In this document: in pieces, positions 1-9,283 of the stretch
Layout of the letters: each line of letters opens with the position of its first letter
Numbering within the stretch: the first letter of the stretch is position 1
Assembly (NCBI RefSeq): GCF_001940525.2
Contig: NZ_CP019437.1
Location: 3,521,501-3,585,500 of the forward strand
DNA: 64,000 nucleotides
Reading direction: 5' to 3'
Source: Thioclava nitratireducens
Lineage (GTDB): Bacteria; Pseudomonadota; Alphaproteobacteria; Rhodobacterales; Rhodobacteraceae
Program-made: the position numbers and the translations under genes
The notes under the pieces: generated by a model
Seen by the model: only the letters and a program-made list of their open reading frames with translations
Told to the model about the DNA's origin: nothing
Databases searched by the model: none

Positions 1-34
1 CTTCGACCTCGTAACGGATAACCTTGAACACCAT
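1..34 (-). CDS. possible 5' end of a gene leaving the window (partial)
   Basis: Read leftwards from 34, an ATG opens a frame MVFKVIRYEVE that continues past the left edge. It lies about 100 bases downstream of the thiolase on the same strand, with a purine-rich GGGAGG about 12 bases before the ATG, so it may be the next gene of the catabolic operon. Eleven codons are too few to identify a family or prove coding. Confidence 0.3.
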   Translation of the reverse strand, partial: MVFKVIRYEVE

Positions 35-138
35 CTGGAAAACGCGCCTCCCTCTTTGTCGCGCGCCCACGATAACGCGGGTCACGCGAAGGGAAAGCGG
101 AACGGGGCGTCACACGCGCAACGCCCACACCGATTTAT

Positions 139-1314
139 TCAGAAGATCTCGAACAGGCCCGCAGCCCCCTGCCCGCCGCCGATGCACATCGACACGACGC
201 CGTAGCGCGCACCGCGGCGCTTGCCTTCCAGCAGGATATGGCCCGCCATGCGCGCGCCCGACATGCCATAGGGATGGCCGATCGAGATCGCGCCGCCATT
301 GACGTTGAGCTTATCGTCGGGAATGCCCAGCCAGTCGCGGCAATAGAGAAGCTGCGAAGCGAAGGCCTCGTTGATCTCCCACAGGTCAATATCGTCGATG
401 GAGAGCCCCGCACGCTCCAGCAGGCGCGGAATCGCGAAGACCGGACCGATGCCCATCTCGTCAGGCGCACAGCCCGCAACCGCCATGCCCCGGAACGCGC
501 CCAGCGGCGCCAGCCCACGCCGCGCGGCTTCCTCGGCGGACATCACCACGCAGGCGGACGCGCCGTCGGAGAGCTGGCTCGCATTGCCTGCGGTCACGCA
601 CTTGTCGGGGCCCAGCACCGGCTTGAGCCCTTGAAGCCCCTCCAGCGTGGTCTGCGGACGGTTGCATTCGTCGCGTTCCAGCCGCACCGACTGCTCCGAG
701 ACGTCGCCCGTGGCGTTGTCCTTCACCAGCTTCACCGCCTCGACCGGCACGATCTCGGCATCGAAGCGACCGGCCTCCTGCGCGGCGGCGGTGCGCGTCT
801 GGCTTTGCAGCGCATAGGCATCCTGCGCCTCGCGGGTTACGCCATAGCGTTCGGCCACGACCTCCGCCGTCTCGATCATCGACATGTAATAGGCGTCGGG
901 CACGCCGGGGCTGCGGTAGCGATAGCCGTTCCAATGCTCGTTCTGCACCAGCGAGATCGAGTCGAGCCCGCCCGCAAGCGCCACGTCCATCTCGCCCGTC
1001 ATCACGCCATGAGCCGCCGCCGCGATCGCGTTGAGGCCCGAGGCGCATTGCCGGTCCAGCGTGACGCCCGCCACGGAGTCGGCCAGGCCCGACGCCTGCG
1101 CGATATGGCGCGCCACGTTGACGCCGGTGGAGCCCTGCGTGAGGGCCGAGCCGAAGATCGCATCGGCGATCTCGCCGCCCTCAAGGCCTGCACGGGAGAC
1201 GGCCGCGCGCACGGCATGAGCGGCCAGCGCCGGGCCTTCGAGATTGTTGAACGCGCCGCGATAGGCCTTGCCGATGGGCGTGCGGGCGGTGGAGACGATG
1301 ACAGCGTCGCGCAT
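139..1314 (-). CDS. acetyl-CoA C-acyltransferase (thiolase family)
   Basis: A 391-residue thiolase of standard length that should cleave a 3-oxoacyl-CoA with CoA. All three catalytic positions are visible: the nucleophilic Cys90 in [10 protein letters not shown], His347 in [10 protein letters not shown] and Cys377 in [11 protein letters not shown] take the start at MRDAVIV because an upstream in-frame start would run into the M20 gene and this ATG lies 8 bases past that gene's stop. It is the last recognisable step of the operon, after the CoA transferase, and probably releases acetyl-CoA from the activated keto acid. The exact chain length accepted cannot be read from sequence; it differs from the phaA thiolase at 60 kb (no IDSMI...DAF-type loop in common), so it is not a redundant copy. 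Confidence 0.88.
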   Translation of the reverse strand: MRDAVIVSTARTPIGKAYRGAFNNLEGPALAAHAVRAAVSRAGLEGGEIADAIFGSALTQGSTGVNVARHIAQASGLADSVAGVTLDRQCASGLNAIAAAAHGVMTGEMDVALAGGLDSISLVQNEHWNGYRYRSPGVPDAYYMSMIETAEVVAERYGVTREAQDAYALQSQTRTAAAQEAGRFDAEIVPVEAVKLVKDNATGDVSEQSVRLERDECNRPQTTLEGLQGLKPVLGPDKCVTAGNASQLSDGASACVVMSAEEAARRGLAPLGAFRGMAVAGCAPDEMGIGPVFAIPRLLERAGLSIDDIDLWEINEAFASQLLYCRDWLGIPDDKLNVNGGAISIGHPYGMSGARMAGHILLEGKRRGARYGVVSMCIGGGQGAAGLFEIF

Positions 1315-1322
1315 GGGTATCC

Positions 1323-2615
1323 TCAGATGGTTTCGAGCCCGCACCAGTCCGCGATGAACAGGGCGGTGCTCTGGGTGATGCGACGGATGCTTTCCAGCTC
1401 GACGCGCTCGTTGAAGCCGTGGATCGCCTCGGCACGCGGCCCGTAGACCAGCGCGGGCGTGTCGGCATAGAGCCCGAAGAAACGGGCATCGGTGGTCGCG
1501 GTGATCGCCACGCGGTCGAGATCACTCTCGTTGACGCTGCGATGCGCCCCTTCGAGAGCACCAATCGCGGCCTTCGCCGTGGCGGAGTGGTCGTCGGAAA
1601 GCGCATAGCCCTCGGCCATGAAGCCGTGCCAGACGATCTCGGGCAGCGAGTTCTTCAGGAAGGCGTTATTGCGCGCGGCGTCCATGATGGTCTCGGTGAT
1701 CTCGGCACGCGCGGCGGCGATATCCTGACCCGGATAGATCGCGATGCGCATGTCGAAGATGCACCAGGCCGGGACGGAGGACGCCCAATCGCCTCCCTGG
1801 ATCTTGCCGATATTGAGGTTGATCGGATGATGGACGTGGGCGAAATCCCCGTGCCGATAACCCGGCGCGTTCCAGCGCTCCTCCAGCCCGTGCAGCGCCT
1901 CGATCAGCGGGATTGCGGCCTCGATCGCATTGGCGCCGGTGCCAGCATAGGCCACATGTGTGGGCAGCCCCTTCAGGTGCACCTGCGCCCAGACCACGCC
2001 GAGCTGCGCGTCGACCAGCTTTTCCTCGAACGGTTCGGGGATCAGCGCGGCGTCGGCGCGGTAACCGCGCTCAAGGCAGGCCAGCGCGCCGTTGCCGGTG
2101 CACTCCTCTTCCACGACGGATTGGAAGAACACATCCGCCCCGGGAGCGAAACCCGCCTTGCGCAGCGCATCGAGCGCGAAGAGGTTCGACACCAACCCCG
2201 CCTTCATGTCCCCCGCGCCGCGCCCATAGAGCCAGCCATCGGCGACATGCGGCTCGAACGGCGGCGCGTCCCACATGTCCAGAGGCCCCGCAGGCACCAC
2301 GTCGATATGGCCGTTGAGGATCAGCGAGCGCCCCTTCCGCGATTGGCTGCGATGGGTGCCCACCACATTCACCGCGTCCTCGTAATCGCCCATCACCGGC
2401 GAGAAACCCGGCATGTCGCGGATTTTCTCGACGTCGATCTGCCAGCGATCCACCTCGTAGCCGCGCTCGTCGAGGGCGGCGGCCATGAAGTCCTGCGCGC
2501 TCTGCTCCTGCCCACGGGTGGACGGGTGCGCGGTCAGCTCGGAGAGAAACGCGGTCTCGTCATCGAATGCGGCGTCGACCGCCGAGAGGATGCGGGTTTT
2601 AAGCTCGGTATCCAT
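1323..2615 (-). CDS. M20 family metallopeptidase / ArgE-DapE-type deacylase
   Basis: A 430-residue M20-family zinc hydrolase. Metal-site motifs are visible in order: GHIDVVPAG (first His and Asp), [10 protein letters not shown] (bridging Asp), [11 protein letters not shown] (catalytic and metal Glu pair), and a C-terminal His in [11 protein letters not shown]. Family members cut an amide bond next to a carboxylate, as in N-acetylornithine or succinyl-diaminopimelate hydrolysis; substrate here is unknown. It lies between the CoA-transferase B gene (8-base gap) and the thiolase in the same operon. In this context I infer removal of an N-acyl group from an imported compound before or during its breakdown. 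No N-terminal signal peptide is seen, so it should act in the cytoplasm. Confidence 0.85.
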   Translation of the reverse strand: MDTELKTRILSAVDAAFDDETAFLSELTAHPSTRGQEQSAQDFMAAALDERGYEVDRWQIDVEKIRDMPGFSPVMGDYEDAVNVVGTHRSQSRKGRSLILNGHIDVVPAGPLDMWDAPPFEPHVADGWLYGRGAGDMKAGLVSNLFALDALRKAGFAPGADVFFQSVVEEECTGNGALACLERGYRADAALIPEPFEEKLVDAQLGVVWAQVHLKGLPTHVAYAGTGANAIEAAIPLIEALHGLEERWNAPGYRHGDFAHVHHPINLNIGKIQGGDWASSVPAWCIFDMRIAIYPGQDIAAARAEITETIMDAARNNAFLKNSLPEIVWHGFMAEGYALSDDHSATAKAAIGALEGAHRSVNESDLDRVAITATTDARFFGLYADTPALVYGPRAEAIHGFNERVELESIRRITQSTALFIADWCGLETI

Positions 2616-2623
2616 GTCATGCC

Positions 2624-3283
2624 TCAGAATCTGGGAATGTCGCCTTGCGGCAGCGCAAGGGGCGCGCCGGTCGCCTCGCGGATCTCCGCCTCGGAAATGC
2701 CCGTGGCCAGTTCGACCAGCGCGAAGCCTTGATCGGTCACGTCCACCACCGCCAAGTCAGTGTAGATCCGCGCCACCCGTCCCTTCGCGGTGAGCGGCAG
2801 AGAGCAGGTCTCGAGCAGCTTCGGATTGCCCTTGCGGTCGCAATGCGTGGTTATCACGACGACACGGCGCGCTTTCTGCGCCAGCTCGATCGCGCCGCCC
2901 GCGCCGGGGGAGAACTTGCCCGGGATCTTCCAGTTCGCCAGATCGCCGTTCTGCGCGACCTCGAAGGCACCGAGCAGCGTCAGGTCGAGCCGTCCCGAGC
3001 GCACCAGCGCGAAGCTCACTGCACTATCGAAGAAAGCCGAGCCGGGGATCGTCGAGACATAGGCCCCGCCCGCGTCGATCAGGTTCCGGTCGGCGCGTTC
3101 CGGCGACAGCGTCGGCCCGATCCCGGTCAGCCCGTTTTCCGAATGCAGGCAGACGGGGAAGTCGGAAGGCAGGTGGTTGACCACCTTGGTGGGCAAGCCG
3201 ATGCCAAGGTTCACGACCATACCGGGCGCGATTTCGCGCGCGGCGCGGGCCACCATGCGAGCTCTAGCGTCTGACAATGCCAT
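2624..3283 (-). CDS. 3-oxoacid-type CoA-transferase, subunit B
   Basis: A 219-residue beta subunit of a family I CoA transferase. The catalytic glutamate is Glu49 in the HSENGLTG motif, and the sequence NLGIGLPTKV near residue 25 is typical of this subunit. It pairs with the A subunit directly upstream; the two reading frames overlap by 20 bases. The annotated ATG has a GAGGAG only one base upstream, so translation may instead begin at the TTG two codons later or at the internal Met10; the active core is unaffected. The pair should move CoA from a donor such as succinyl-CoA to the keto acid made by the neighbouring aminotransferase, feeding the thiolase. Confidence 0.88.
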   Translation of the reverse strand: MALSDARARMVARAAREIAPGMVVNLGIGLPTKVVNHLPSDFPVCLHSENGLTGIGPTLSPERADRNLIDAGGAYVSTIPGSAFFDSAVSFALVRSGRLDLTLLGAFEVAQNGDLANWKIPGKFSPGAGGAIELAQKARRVVVITTHCDRKGNPKLLETCSLPLTAKGRVARIYTDLAVVDVTDQGFALVELATGISEAEIREATGAPLALPQGDIPRF

Positions 3284-3956
3284 ACTCCTCGGAAATCGCG
3301 TCGAGTTTCACGACGTGGTCGACGAAGGCGCCGGGGCTTTCGACCGAGTCCGGATCGAGCCCGCCCAGCGGTAGCAGCTCTTCGGTCTCCGCGATCACGC
3401 GGCTCGCGGCCATCGCCATGAGCGGGTTGAAATTGCGCGCGGTCGCGGCATAGGCGAGATTGCCGAAGCAATCGGCGCGCGCGGCATGGACCAGCGCCAC
3501 GTCGCCGCGCAGAGCGGACTCGACCAGCATCGGACGACCGTTCATCTCGACGATCTGCTTGCCCTGCGCCAATTCCGTATCGATGCCGATATCGGTCAGG
3601 ATCGCACCGAGTCCGGCGCCTCCGGCCCGGATACGTTCGGCGAGGATGCCTTGCGCGCAGAACTCGACCTCCATCCGGCCCTCGTTCATCGCCGCGATGG
3701 CGTTGGCGTTAAGGCCGAGATGGGTGACGATCAGCTTGCGCACCTGTCCACCCGCGATCAGGTGGTCGATGCCCATGCCCGCCTCGTTGGCATCGTTCTT
3801 GACCAGAACAAGGTCGCGCTGCCCCTGACGCGCCAACTCGCGCAGGAGCGCGAAGGGGGTACCGGGCACACCGAAGCCGCCCACCAGCACCGTGGCGCCG
3901 TCGGGGATCTGCGCCACTACCTCTTCCATCACGATGGATTTGTCGGGCAGCTTCAT
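3264..3956 (-). CDS. 3-oxoacid-type CoA-transferase, subunit A
   Basis: A 230-residue alpha subunit of a family I CoA transferase, recognised by the glycine-rich motif GGFGVPGTP at residues 26-34 and by its partner subunit immediately downstream. The start overlaps the end of the aminotransferase gene by four bases (ATGA), so the two are probably translationally coupled. Together A and B form the CoA-transfer step between a free keto acid and its CoA thioester. Annotation as acetoacetate- or oxoadipate-specific would be guesswork. No odd features. Confidence 0.88.
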   Translation of the reverse strand: MKLPDKSIVMEEVVAQIPDGATVLVGGFGVPGTPFALLRELARQGQRDLVLVKNDANEAGMGIDHLIAGGQVRKLIVTHLGLNANAIAAMNEGRMEVEFCAQGILAERIRAGGAGLGAILTDIGIDTELAQGKQIVEMNGRPMLVESALRGDVALVHAARADCFGNLAYAATARNFNPLMAMAASRVIAETEELLPLGGLDPDSVESPGAFVDHVVKLDAISEEYGIVRR

Positions 3957-5311
3957 GCGCTGACCTCCTCAACCACCGGCAGGTCGTGATTGGCGGCAAA
4001 GGCGTCGAGCGCGTCGGTGAGGATCGCGATGATCTCGTCGATCTGCGCCTCGGTCACGATCAGCGGCGGGCATACGAGGAAATGGTCGCCCTCATAGCCG
4101 CTTCGCGTGCGACGCGAATAGATGATGAGACCGCGCTCATAAGCCAGCTCGACGAGCTCGACATGCGCGTTCCACTCTTTCGGCAGAACCTTCATCGTCT
4201 CGCGGTCCGAGACCAGTTCGAACGCCAGCAGCAGGCCCTTGCCGCGCACGTCGCCGATGAAGGGGTAGCGATCCATGAGCGCGGTCAGCCGCGCCTTGAG
4301 AACATCGCCCATCCGCGCGGCGTTGCCGATCAGATCCTGCTCTTCCATCTCGTCGAGCACCGCGAGACCCGCCGCGCAGGCCAGAGGGTTGCCCGCATAG
4401 GTGAAGCCGTGCAGGAAGCCGCCCGCGTCGAGGAGCGTCTCGACAATGTCGTGACGCGCGACCACGGCACCCAGAGGCGCGTAGCCCGCGCCGAAGCCTT
4501 TCGACATCGCGACGATATCGGGGATGATCCCCCAATGCTCGGCGGCGAGGAACTTGCCGGTGCGCCCTGCCCCGGTCATCACCTCGTCATAGATCAGCAG
4601 GATGCCGTATTCTTCGCAGATCTCGGCCACGCGGGTATAGTAGCTGTCAGGCGCCACCAGCGCACCGGTCGAAGCCCCGCCCACCGGCTCCATCAGGAAG
4701 GCGAGTACCGTCTCGGGGCCCTCGGCCTCGATCTTCTCGCGCAGCATCTCGGCATATTTGATGCCGCGCTCTTCCTCGGTAAGGTTGTCGCGGTCGAGAT
4801 AGCAGGTCGGTGCCGGAACCTTCGGCATCTCCGTGAACATCGGCGCGAACTTCCCGGTGAAGATCGGGCTGCCCGTGACGCCGAGCGAGCCCATCGTCGC
4901 GCCGTGGTAGGATGGCAGCCGCGAGATCACCTTGTAGCGGCTCTCCTCGCCCTGCGTGACCGCGTATTGCCGTGCGAGCTTGATCGCGGTCTCGACCGCC
5001 TCGGAACCGCCGGAGACGAAGAACACCTTGTCGAGCCCTTCCGGCATCCGCGCGGCGACCCGTGCGGCGAGATCCTCGGACGGGTGCGTGCGGAAATGCA
5101 GCCGGTAGCCGAAGGTCGAACGGTCCATCTGCGCCTTCATCTTCTCCAGCACGCGCGGATTGGAATGGCCGATATTCGAGACCATCGCCCCCGAAGAGCC
5201 GTCGATATAGCGTTTCCCGTTCTCGTCGTAGTGGTAGATCCCCTCGGAGCGTTCGAGGAAAGGCCGCGGCTGGCGCGACTGGTAGAACAGGTGAGACTTT
5301 TCAGTCGTCAT
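3953..5311 (-). CDS. class III pyridoxal-phosphate aminotransferase
   Basis: A 452-residue class III (subgroup II) aminotransferase. The PLP lysine is Lys271 in [11 protein letters not shown]; Asp242 in LIYDEVMTG contacts the pyridine nitrogen, and [17 protein letters not shown] is the phosphate-binding region. Members transfer the omega- or beta-amino group of amino acids, amines or beta-amino acids to pyruvate or 2-oxoglutarate. The gene overlaps the ABC ATPase gene by four bases upstream and the CoA-transferase gene downstream, so it is tightly coupled to uptake and CoA activation. Because a CoA transferase and a thiolase follow directly, a beta-keto acid is a reasonable product and a beta-amino acid a reasonable substrate; this is inference from context. 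Confidence 0.87.
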   Translation of the reverse strand: MTTEKSHLFYQSRQPRPFLERSEGIYHYDENGKRYIDGSSGAMVSNIGHSNPRVLEKMKAQMDRSTFGYRLHFRTHPSEDLAARVAARMPEGLDKVFFVSGGSEAVETAIKLARQYAVTQGEESRYKVISRLPSYHGATMGSLGVTGSPIFTGKFAPMFTEMPKVPAPTCYLDRDNLTEEERGIKYAEMLREKIEAEGPETVLAFLMEPVGGASTGALVAPDSYYTRVAEICEEYGILLIYDEVMTGAGRTGKFLAAEHWGIIPDIVAMSKGFGAGYAPLGAVVARHDIVETLLDAGGFLHGFTYAGNPLACAAGLAVLDEMEEQDLIGNAARMGDVLKARLTALMDRYPFIGDVRGKGLLLAFELVSDRETMKVLPKEWNAHVELVELAYERGLIIYSRRTRSGYEGDHFLVCPPLIVTEAQIDEIIAILTDALDAFAANHDLPVVEEVSA

Positions 5312-6078
5312 TTTGCACCTTCGAGATGTTTGCGCAGGAAATTCCGGGTCCGTTCCTGGGTCGGGTTCTTGAAGACCTGCTCGGGCGGCCCCTCCTCGAC
5401 CACGACGCCCTTGTCCATGAACAGCACGCGGTCGCAGACGGAGGCGGCGAAATCCATCTCGTGGGTGACGATGATCATGGTCATGTGCTCTTGCGCGAGC
5501 TTCTTCATGACCAGGTTCACCTCTTCCACCAGCTCGGGATCGAGCGCCGATGTGGCTTCGTCGAACAGCATCAGCTTCGGCCGCATCGCCAGCGCGCGGG
5601 CGATCGCCACACGCTGCTTCTGACCGCCCGAAAGCTGCGCCGGGTAATAATCGATCCGCTCGAGCATGCCGACGTGATCGAGCTGCTCCTCGGCGAGCTT
5701 GTCGGCCTCCTTGTCGGAGATCTTCTTGAGCAGCTTCGGCGCCATCGTGACGTTGTCCCGAACGCTCAGATGCGGGAACAGGTTGAAGTGCTGGAACACC
5801 ATGCCGATGTCCTGGCGCATCTTGTTTATGTGCTTCTCGTACTGGTTATGCGGCAGGGACTTGTTCACCTGCACCCCGTCGAGCCAGACCTCGCCGCCGG
5901 TCAGCGGATCGAGATCGTTGATGGCGCGCAGCAGCGTGGATTTGCCCGAGCCCGAAGGGCCGATGATCGCGACGATCTGGCCGCGCTCCACGTTGAGCGA
6001 GATATCCTTGAGCACTTCCAGCGAGCCGTAGGATTTCTGGGCGTGGCGGATCTCGACGAAGGATTTTGTCTCGGTCAT
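5308..6078 (-). CDS. polar amino acid ABC transporter, ATP-binding protein
   Basis: A 256-residue ABC ATPase of the GlnQ/HisP type. Walker A is [10 protein letters not shown], the signature is [12 protein letters not shown], Walker B is [14 protein letters not shown] and the switch histidine is in VTHEM. It sits between the inner permease gene and the aminotransferase gene and powers the importer encoded by the four transport genes of this operon. The stop and the next start overlap. Function is clear at the family level; the imported solute is not. Confidence 0.93.
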   Translation of the reverse strand: MTETKSFVEIRHAQKSYGSLEVLKDISLNVERGQIVAIIGPSGSGKSTLLRAINDLDPLTGGEVWLDGVQVNKSLPHNQYEKHINKMRQDIGMVFQHFNLFPHLSVRDNVTMAPKLLKKISDKEADKLAEEQLDHVGMLERIDYYPAQLSGGQKQRVAIARALAMRPKLMLFDEATSALDPELVEEVNLVMKKLAQEHMTMIIVTHEMDFAASVCDRVLFMDKGVVVEEGPPEQVFKNPTQERTRNFLRKHLEGAK

Positions 6079-6094
6079 GTCGATATCTCCCGGA

Positions 6095-6751
6095 TCAGCG
6101 ATAGAGGCGGTTGCGGTTCTCGAACCAGCGGATCACCGCCTCCATGCCGAGATTGATGATGTAGTAGAGAACGGCCGCAGCCGCGTAGAACTCAAAGGCG
6201 CGGTAGGTCTGGCCGATGGCGCGCTGCGCCGAGAGCGTCAGTTCCGACACCCCGATCACCGAGACCAGCGCCGAGTCTTTCAGAAGCGCGATCATGTTGT
6301 TGCCGATCGGCGGCAGCACGTCGCGCACCGCCTGCGGCACCACCACCTTGACGAGCGCTTGCCTGCGCGACAGGCCCAGCGTGCGTGCGGCCTCCATCTG
6401 GCCCTTGTCCACCGCGACCATCGCAGTCTGGATCAGTTCGGAATTATAGACTGCGAAGTGGAAGCCGAGGCCGATCACGCCCGCCACGAAGGCCGGAAGG
6501 TCGATGCCGATCTGCACGAGCCCGAAATAGATCAGGAAGAGTTGAAGCAGCAGCGGCGTGCCCATGAAAAGCCACGCGATGAAGCGCACCGGCAGGCGGA
6601 TGATGGCGGGTGCATAGAGCGCGATCACCGCGAGCAGGATGCCCCCGAAGAAACTCAGCAGCGCCGAGGCGGCGGTGATGGCGATGGTCCACAGGACACC
6701 CAGCAAGAGCGTGCCGTAGAAAGGCGGGATGACGGAGAAATCGAGACCCAT
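6095..6751 (-). CDS. polar amino acid ABC transporter, permease
   Basis: A 218-residue HisM/GlnP-type permease with about five membrane helices, starting [19 protein letters not shown]. The EAA loop that docks with the ATPase is visible as [20 protein letters not shown]. It is paired with a second, homologous permease gene just upstream, as is usual for two-permease amino-acid importers, and precedes the ATPase gene by 16 bases. Located in the inner membrane. Confidence 0.92.
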   Translation of the reverse strand: MGLDFSVIPPFYGTLLLGVLWTIAITAASALLSFFGGILLAVIALYAPAIIRLPVRFIAWLFMGTPLLLQLFLIYFGLVQIGIDLPAFVAGVIGLGFHFAVYNSELIQTAMVAVDKGQMEAARTLGLSRRQALVKVVVPQAVRDVLPPIGNNMIALLKDSALVSVIGVSELTLSAQRAIGQTYRAFEFYAAAAVLYYIINLGMEAVIRWFENRNRLYR

Positions 6752-6798
6752 GGCTCACTCCTTCTCGTGCGGGCGGGAAAGGGGGGCGGATGCGTGGA

Positions 6799-7446
6799 TC
6801 ATTGGATGCGCACCCTGCGGTCGAGGAAGGCGATGCCCTTGCCCACCGCCGTGATGATGACGAGGTAGAGTATCCCCGCGAGGAAGAACATCTCGAACGG
6901 CTTGTAAGTCGAACCGATGTAGCGCTGCGCGGTGTAGGTCAGCTCCACCACCGAGATCGCGGAGACCAGCGCGGTGCCCTTGATCTGAGCGTTGATGTTG
7001 ACGCCGAGCGGCCGGATCATCAGGCGCAGCGCCTGCGGCAGCGTCACCTTGCGGAAGGCCTGCGCCTTCGACAGGCCCAGCGTGCGCGCGGCCTCGGTCT
7101 GCCCGCGGTCCACCGCGACGATGGCGCCCCGCATCGTCTCGGTCATGTAGGCCCCGATATTGACGCCGAGCCCGATCACACCGGCCTGAAACGCATCTAG
7201 CTGGATGCCGACCTGCGGGCCGCCGAAATACAACAGGAACAGCTGAATCAGCGCGGGCGTGCCGCGAAAGAAGCTGACATAGGCGCCGCCTATGAAGCGC
7301 AAGAGGAAGAAGCGCGACAGCCGGAACGCTGCGCCAATTGCGCCGCAAATGAGCCCCAGCACGATGGTCAGGACCGACAGTTCAACCGTGATCACGGCGG
7401 CTTTCAGGAAGTACGGATAGACCTTGAGGATTAGTTCGATATCCAC
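6799..7446 (-). CDS. polar amino acid ABC transporter, permease
   Basis: A 215-residue permease, the partner of the downstream one, with the EAA loop [20 protein letters not shown] and multiple hydrophobic helices from residue 10 on. The true start is a GTG encoding MDIELILKVYPYFLK: a GAGGGG ribosome site lies five bases before it, while any earlier in-frame start would lie inside the creatininase-family gene and encode an implausible arginine-rich leader. Together with the second permease it forms the heterodimeric channel of the importer. Confidence 0.9.
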   Translation of the reverse strand: MDIELILKVYPYFLKAAVITVELSVLTIVLGLICGAIGAAFRLSRFFLLRFIGGAYVSFFRGTPALIQLFLLYFGGPQVGIQLDAFQAGVIGLGVNIGAYMTETMRGAIVAVDRGQTEAARTLGLSKAQAFRKVTLPQALRLMIRPLGVNINAQIKGTALVSAISVVELTYTAQRYIGSTYKPFEMFFLAGILYLVIITAVGKGIAFLDRRVRIQ

Positions 7447-7456
7447 GGCATTCCCC

Positions 7457-8248
7457 TCAATGATGATCGCGGCGTGGCAGGATCGGCAGCGCGCGTATCT
7501 CGCGCACGAGCGCTGTCGTCTCCTCGATCGCCGCTTCCAGGAACGCCTTGCCGGTCTCGGCATCGGCGACGGTCGGATCGCCCATGGTTCCATCGGGCGA
7601 GACCGAGGACCACCAGCGCATCAGCATCGCCTTGCCGCCACCGGCCGCCAAATCGAGATTGAAGAACTTGGTGTCGGGATCGTGCAGGTTCTGGCTTTCG
7701 GCCTTGTCGAGATCGACCAGATCGGGATGCAGATGCTTGTACATCGCAGCTTCGAATTCCCCGGCATGGGCGATGCCGCCCACTTCGGATTTGCGCAGGC
7801 CCTGAATACGGTCGCTGCACAGGTTCCAATACGATGCCGAGACGCAGATGATGCCGGTGCGGATGACCGTCTTGCGCGCCGCGAGATCGAGGATCGGGTG
7901 GTTCGACCCGTGCGAGTTCAGCAGCAGGATCCGGCGGAAGCCGTGATGCGCGAGCGACTCGGTCACATCGCAGACGAAGTTGATCAGCGTCTCCGGCTGG
8001 ATCCAGATGACACCCGGAAAGTCCTTGTGATGCTCGTTGAAGCCATAGGGGATCGCGGGCATCACGAATACTTCGTCGGGCGCGGCTTCGGCAACGCCAT
8101 TGGCCACCGCCATCCCCAGAACCGTGTCCGTATCGAGCGGCATATGCGGCCCGTGATCTTCCGTCGCAGAGACATTCAGGATCACCACACGATCCTTGTC
8201 CGCGTCGCGGACCTGCTCCCAGGTCAGCTTTCCATATTCGGCGGTCAT
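7457..8248 (-). CDS. creatininase family protein (amidohydrolase)
   Basis: A 263-residue member of the creatininase/creatinine amidohydrolase family, metal-dependent enzymes that open lactam or formamide bonds. Family signatures are TEDHGPHMPLDTDT near residues 29-42, the NSHGSNHP block and HAGEFEAAM, which supply metal-binding His, Asp and Glu. I prefer the ATG at 8248 (MTAEYGKL), which has AAAGGA ten bases upstream; an ATG nine codons earlier has no clear ribosome site. The gene lies between the solute-binding protein and the permeases of an uptake operon, suggesting it acts on the imported compound, perhaps hydrolysing a cyclic or N-formyl amide. True creatinine use is not implied, since no creatinase or sarcosine oxidase is nearby. 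Confidence 0.82.
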   Translation of the reverse strand: MTAEYGKLTWEQVRDADKDRVVILNVSATEDHGPHMPLDTDTVLGMAVANGVAEAAPDEVFVMPAIPYGFNEHHKDFPGVIWIQPETLINFVCDVTESLAHHGFRRILLLNSHGSNHPILDLAARKTVIRTGIICVSASYWNLCSDRIQGLRKSEVGGIAHAGEFEAAMYKHLHPDLVDLDKAESQNLHDPDTKFFNLDLAAGGGKAMLMRWWSSVSPDGTMGDPTVADAETGKAFLEAAIEETTALVREIRALPILPRRDHH

Positions 8249-8342
8249 CCGTTCCGTGTCCTTTCGGGAATCCATCGAAGATTGCGGGAGGCAGGGCAGC
8301 CGTCAGAAGACGGGCTGCCCACCATTCCTTGGGACGCGCCGA

Positions 8343-9128
8343 TCAGCGGATGTCAGCGCCGATCCACTTCATCGCGATCTTCTCGTAGGTGCCGTCTTCC
8401 ATCATGGAATCGAGCGCCTTCTGCATCGCGTCTTTCAACTCGGGATTGCCCTTGCGGATCGCGATGCCAGCACCGATCGCGTCGGTCTTCAGATCGTCGA
8501 GGATGCGGTATTTGTAGTCGTTCTTCTTCATCGCGAGGATCGCCGCGATCGAGTCGTTGATGATCGCGTCGACACGACCGTTCTGAAGCTCGAGGATCAG
8601 CTCGGGCAGACCCTTGTAGGTCTTCACGTTATAGCCTTGCTGACGCGCCCACTCTTCGTGCGTTTCACCAAGGGTCACACCGACAGTCACGTCCTTCAGA
8701 TCGGCAACCGACTTGATCGGGCTGTCGGGCAGGACGAAGATCGCGCGCTTCGTCGTGTAATACGGACCGACGAAATCGACGACCTTCTCGCGCTCGGGGG
8801 TGATCGACATCGAGCCGACGATGGCGTCGTACTTGTTGGCCAGCAGACCGCCGATGATCCCGTCCCACGCGGTCGTCACGATCTCGGTCTTCAGGCCCAT
8901 GCGCTTGGCGATCTCCTCACCGATGGCCGGATCGAAGCCCACGACCTCGTTCGAATCGTTGATGAAGTTGAAGGGCGGGTAGGCGCCCGACATGGCGATC
9001 CGGATCACGCCCTTTTCCTTGAGGCTTTCGAGCTCGTCAGCCGCGGCGAGGCTGGGCAGCGAAATGCCGGTGGCGGCGAGCGTGCTGGCCCCGAGGAGGG
9101 TCTTGAGAACGGTTCTGCGGTTGGTCAT
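8343..9128 (-). CDS. ABC transporter substrate-binding protein, amino acid type
   Basis: A 261-residue periplasmic binding protein of the bacterial solute-binding family 3. It starts MTNRRTVLKTLLGASTLAATG: an RR pair at residues 4-5 before a hydrophobic stretch suggests a Tat or Sec signal peptide, cleaved near SLAAADE. The body has typical motifs: GAYPPFNFINDSNEVVGFDPAIG, and the C-terminal NPELKDAMQKALDSMMEDGTYEKIAMKW. AGGAG precedes the chosen ATG. It is the first gene of the operon and captures the solute for the two-permease importer downstream. A divergent LysR gene starts 156 bases away and probably controls it. Confidence 0.92.
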   Translation of the reverse strand: MTNRRTVLKTLLGASTLAATGISLPSLAAADELESLKEKGVIRIAMSGAYPPFNFINDSNEVVGFDPAIGEEIAKRMGLKTEIVTTAWDGIIGGLLANKYDAIVGSMSITPEREKVVDFVGPYYTTKRAIFVLPDSPIKSVADLKDVTVGVTLGETHEEWARQQGYNVKTYKGLPELILELQNGRVDAIINDSIAAILAMKKNDYKYRILDDLKTDAIGAGIAIRKGNPELKDAMQKALDSMMEDGTYEKIAMKWIGADIR

Positions 9129-9249
9129 GGATCTCTCCTGTTGGTCATGACTGCGGGCGGCCTTGTTTCCGGCGCGTCCCGCCACGGCGAGCGCCCCATC
9201 CGGAGCCTCGTTGACGGGAACGCTTGCATGGCGACCGCCATTGCGCAAA

Positions 9250-9283
9250 TAAATAATTGAAATCTTCATTATAGATCTGGGCT
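9250..9283. promoter_or_regulatory. candidate LysR operator / divergent promoter region
   Basis: The 155-base gap between the divergent solute-binding-protein and LysR genes is GC-rich except for this AT-rich stretch, which contains AATTGAA-N3-TTCATT, an imperfect dyad (9255-9270), right before the LysR start. LysR proteins commonly bind an AT-rich dyad between themselves and the gene they control. No direct evidence of binding; promoter elements are not clear. Confidence 0.4.

Noticed and set aside
3986..5623. A 545-residue plus-strand open frame
   Set aside because: Antisense of the aminotransferase and ATPase genes with no domain match.
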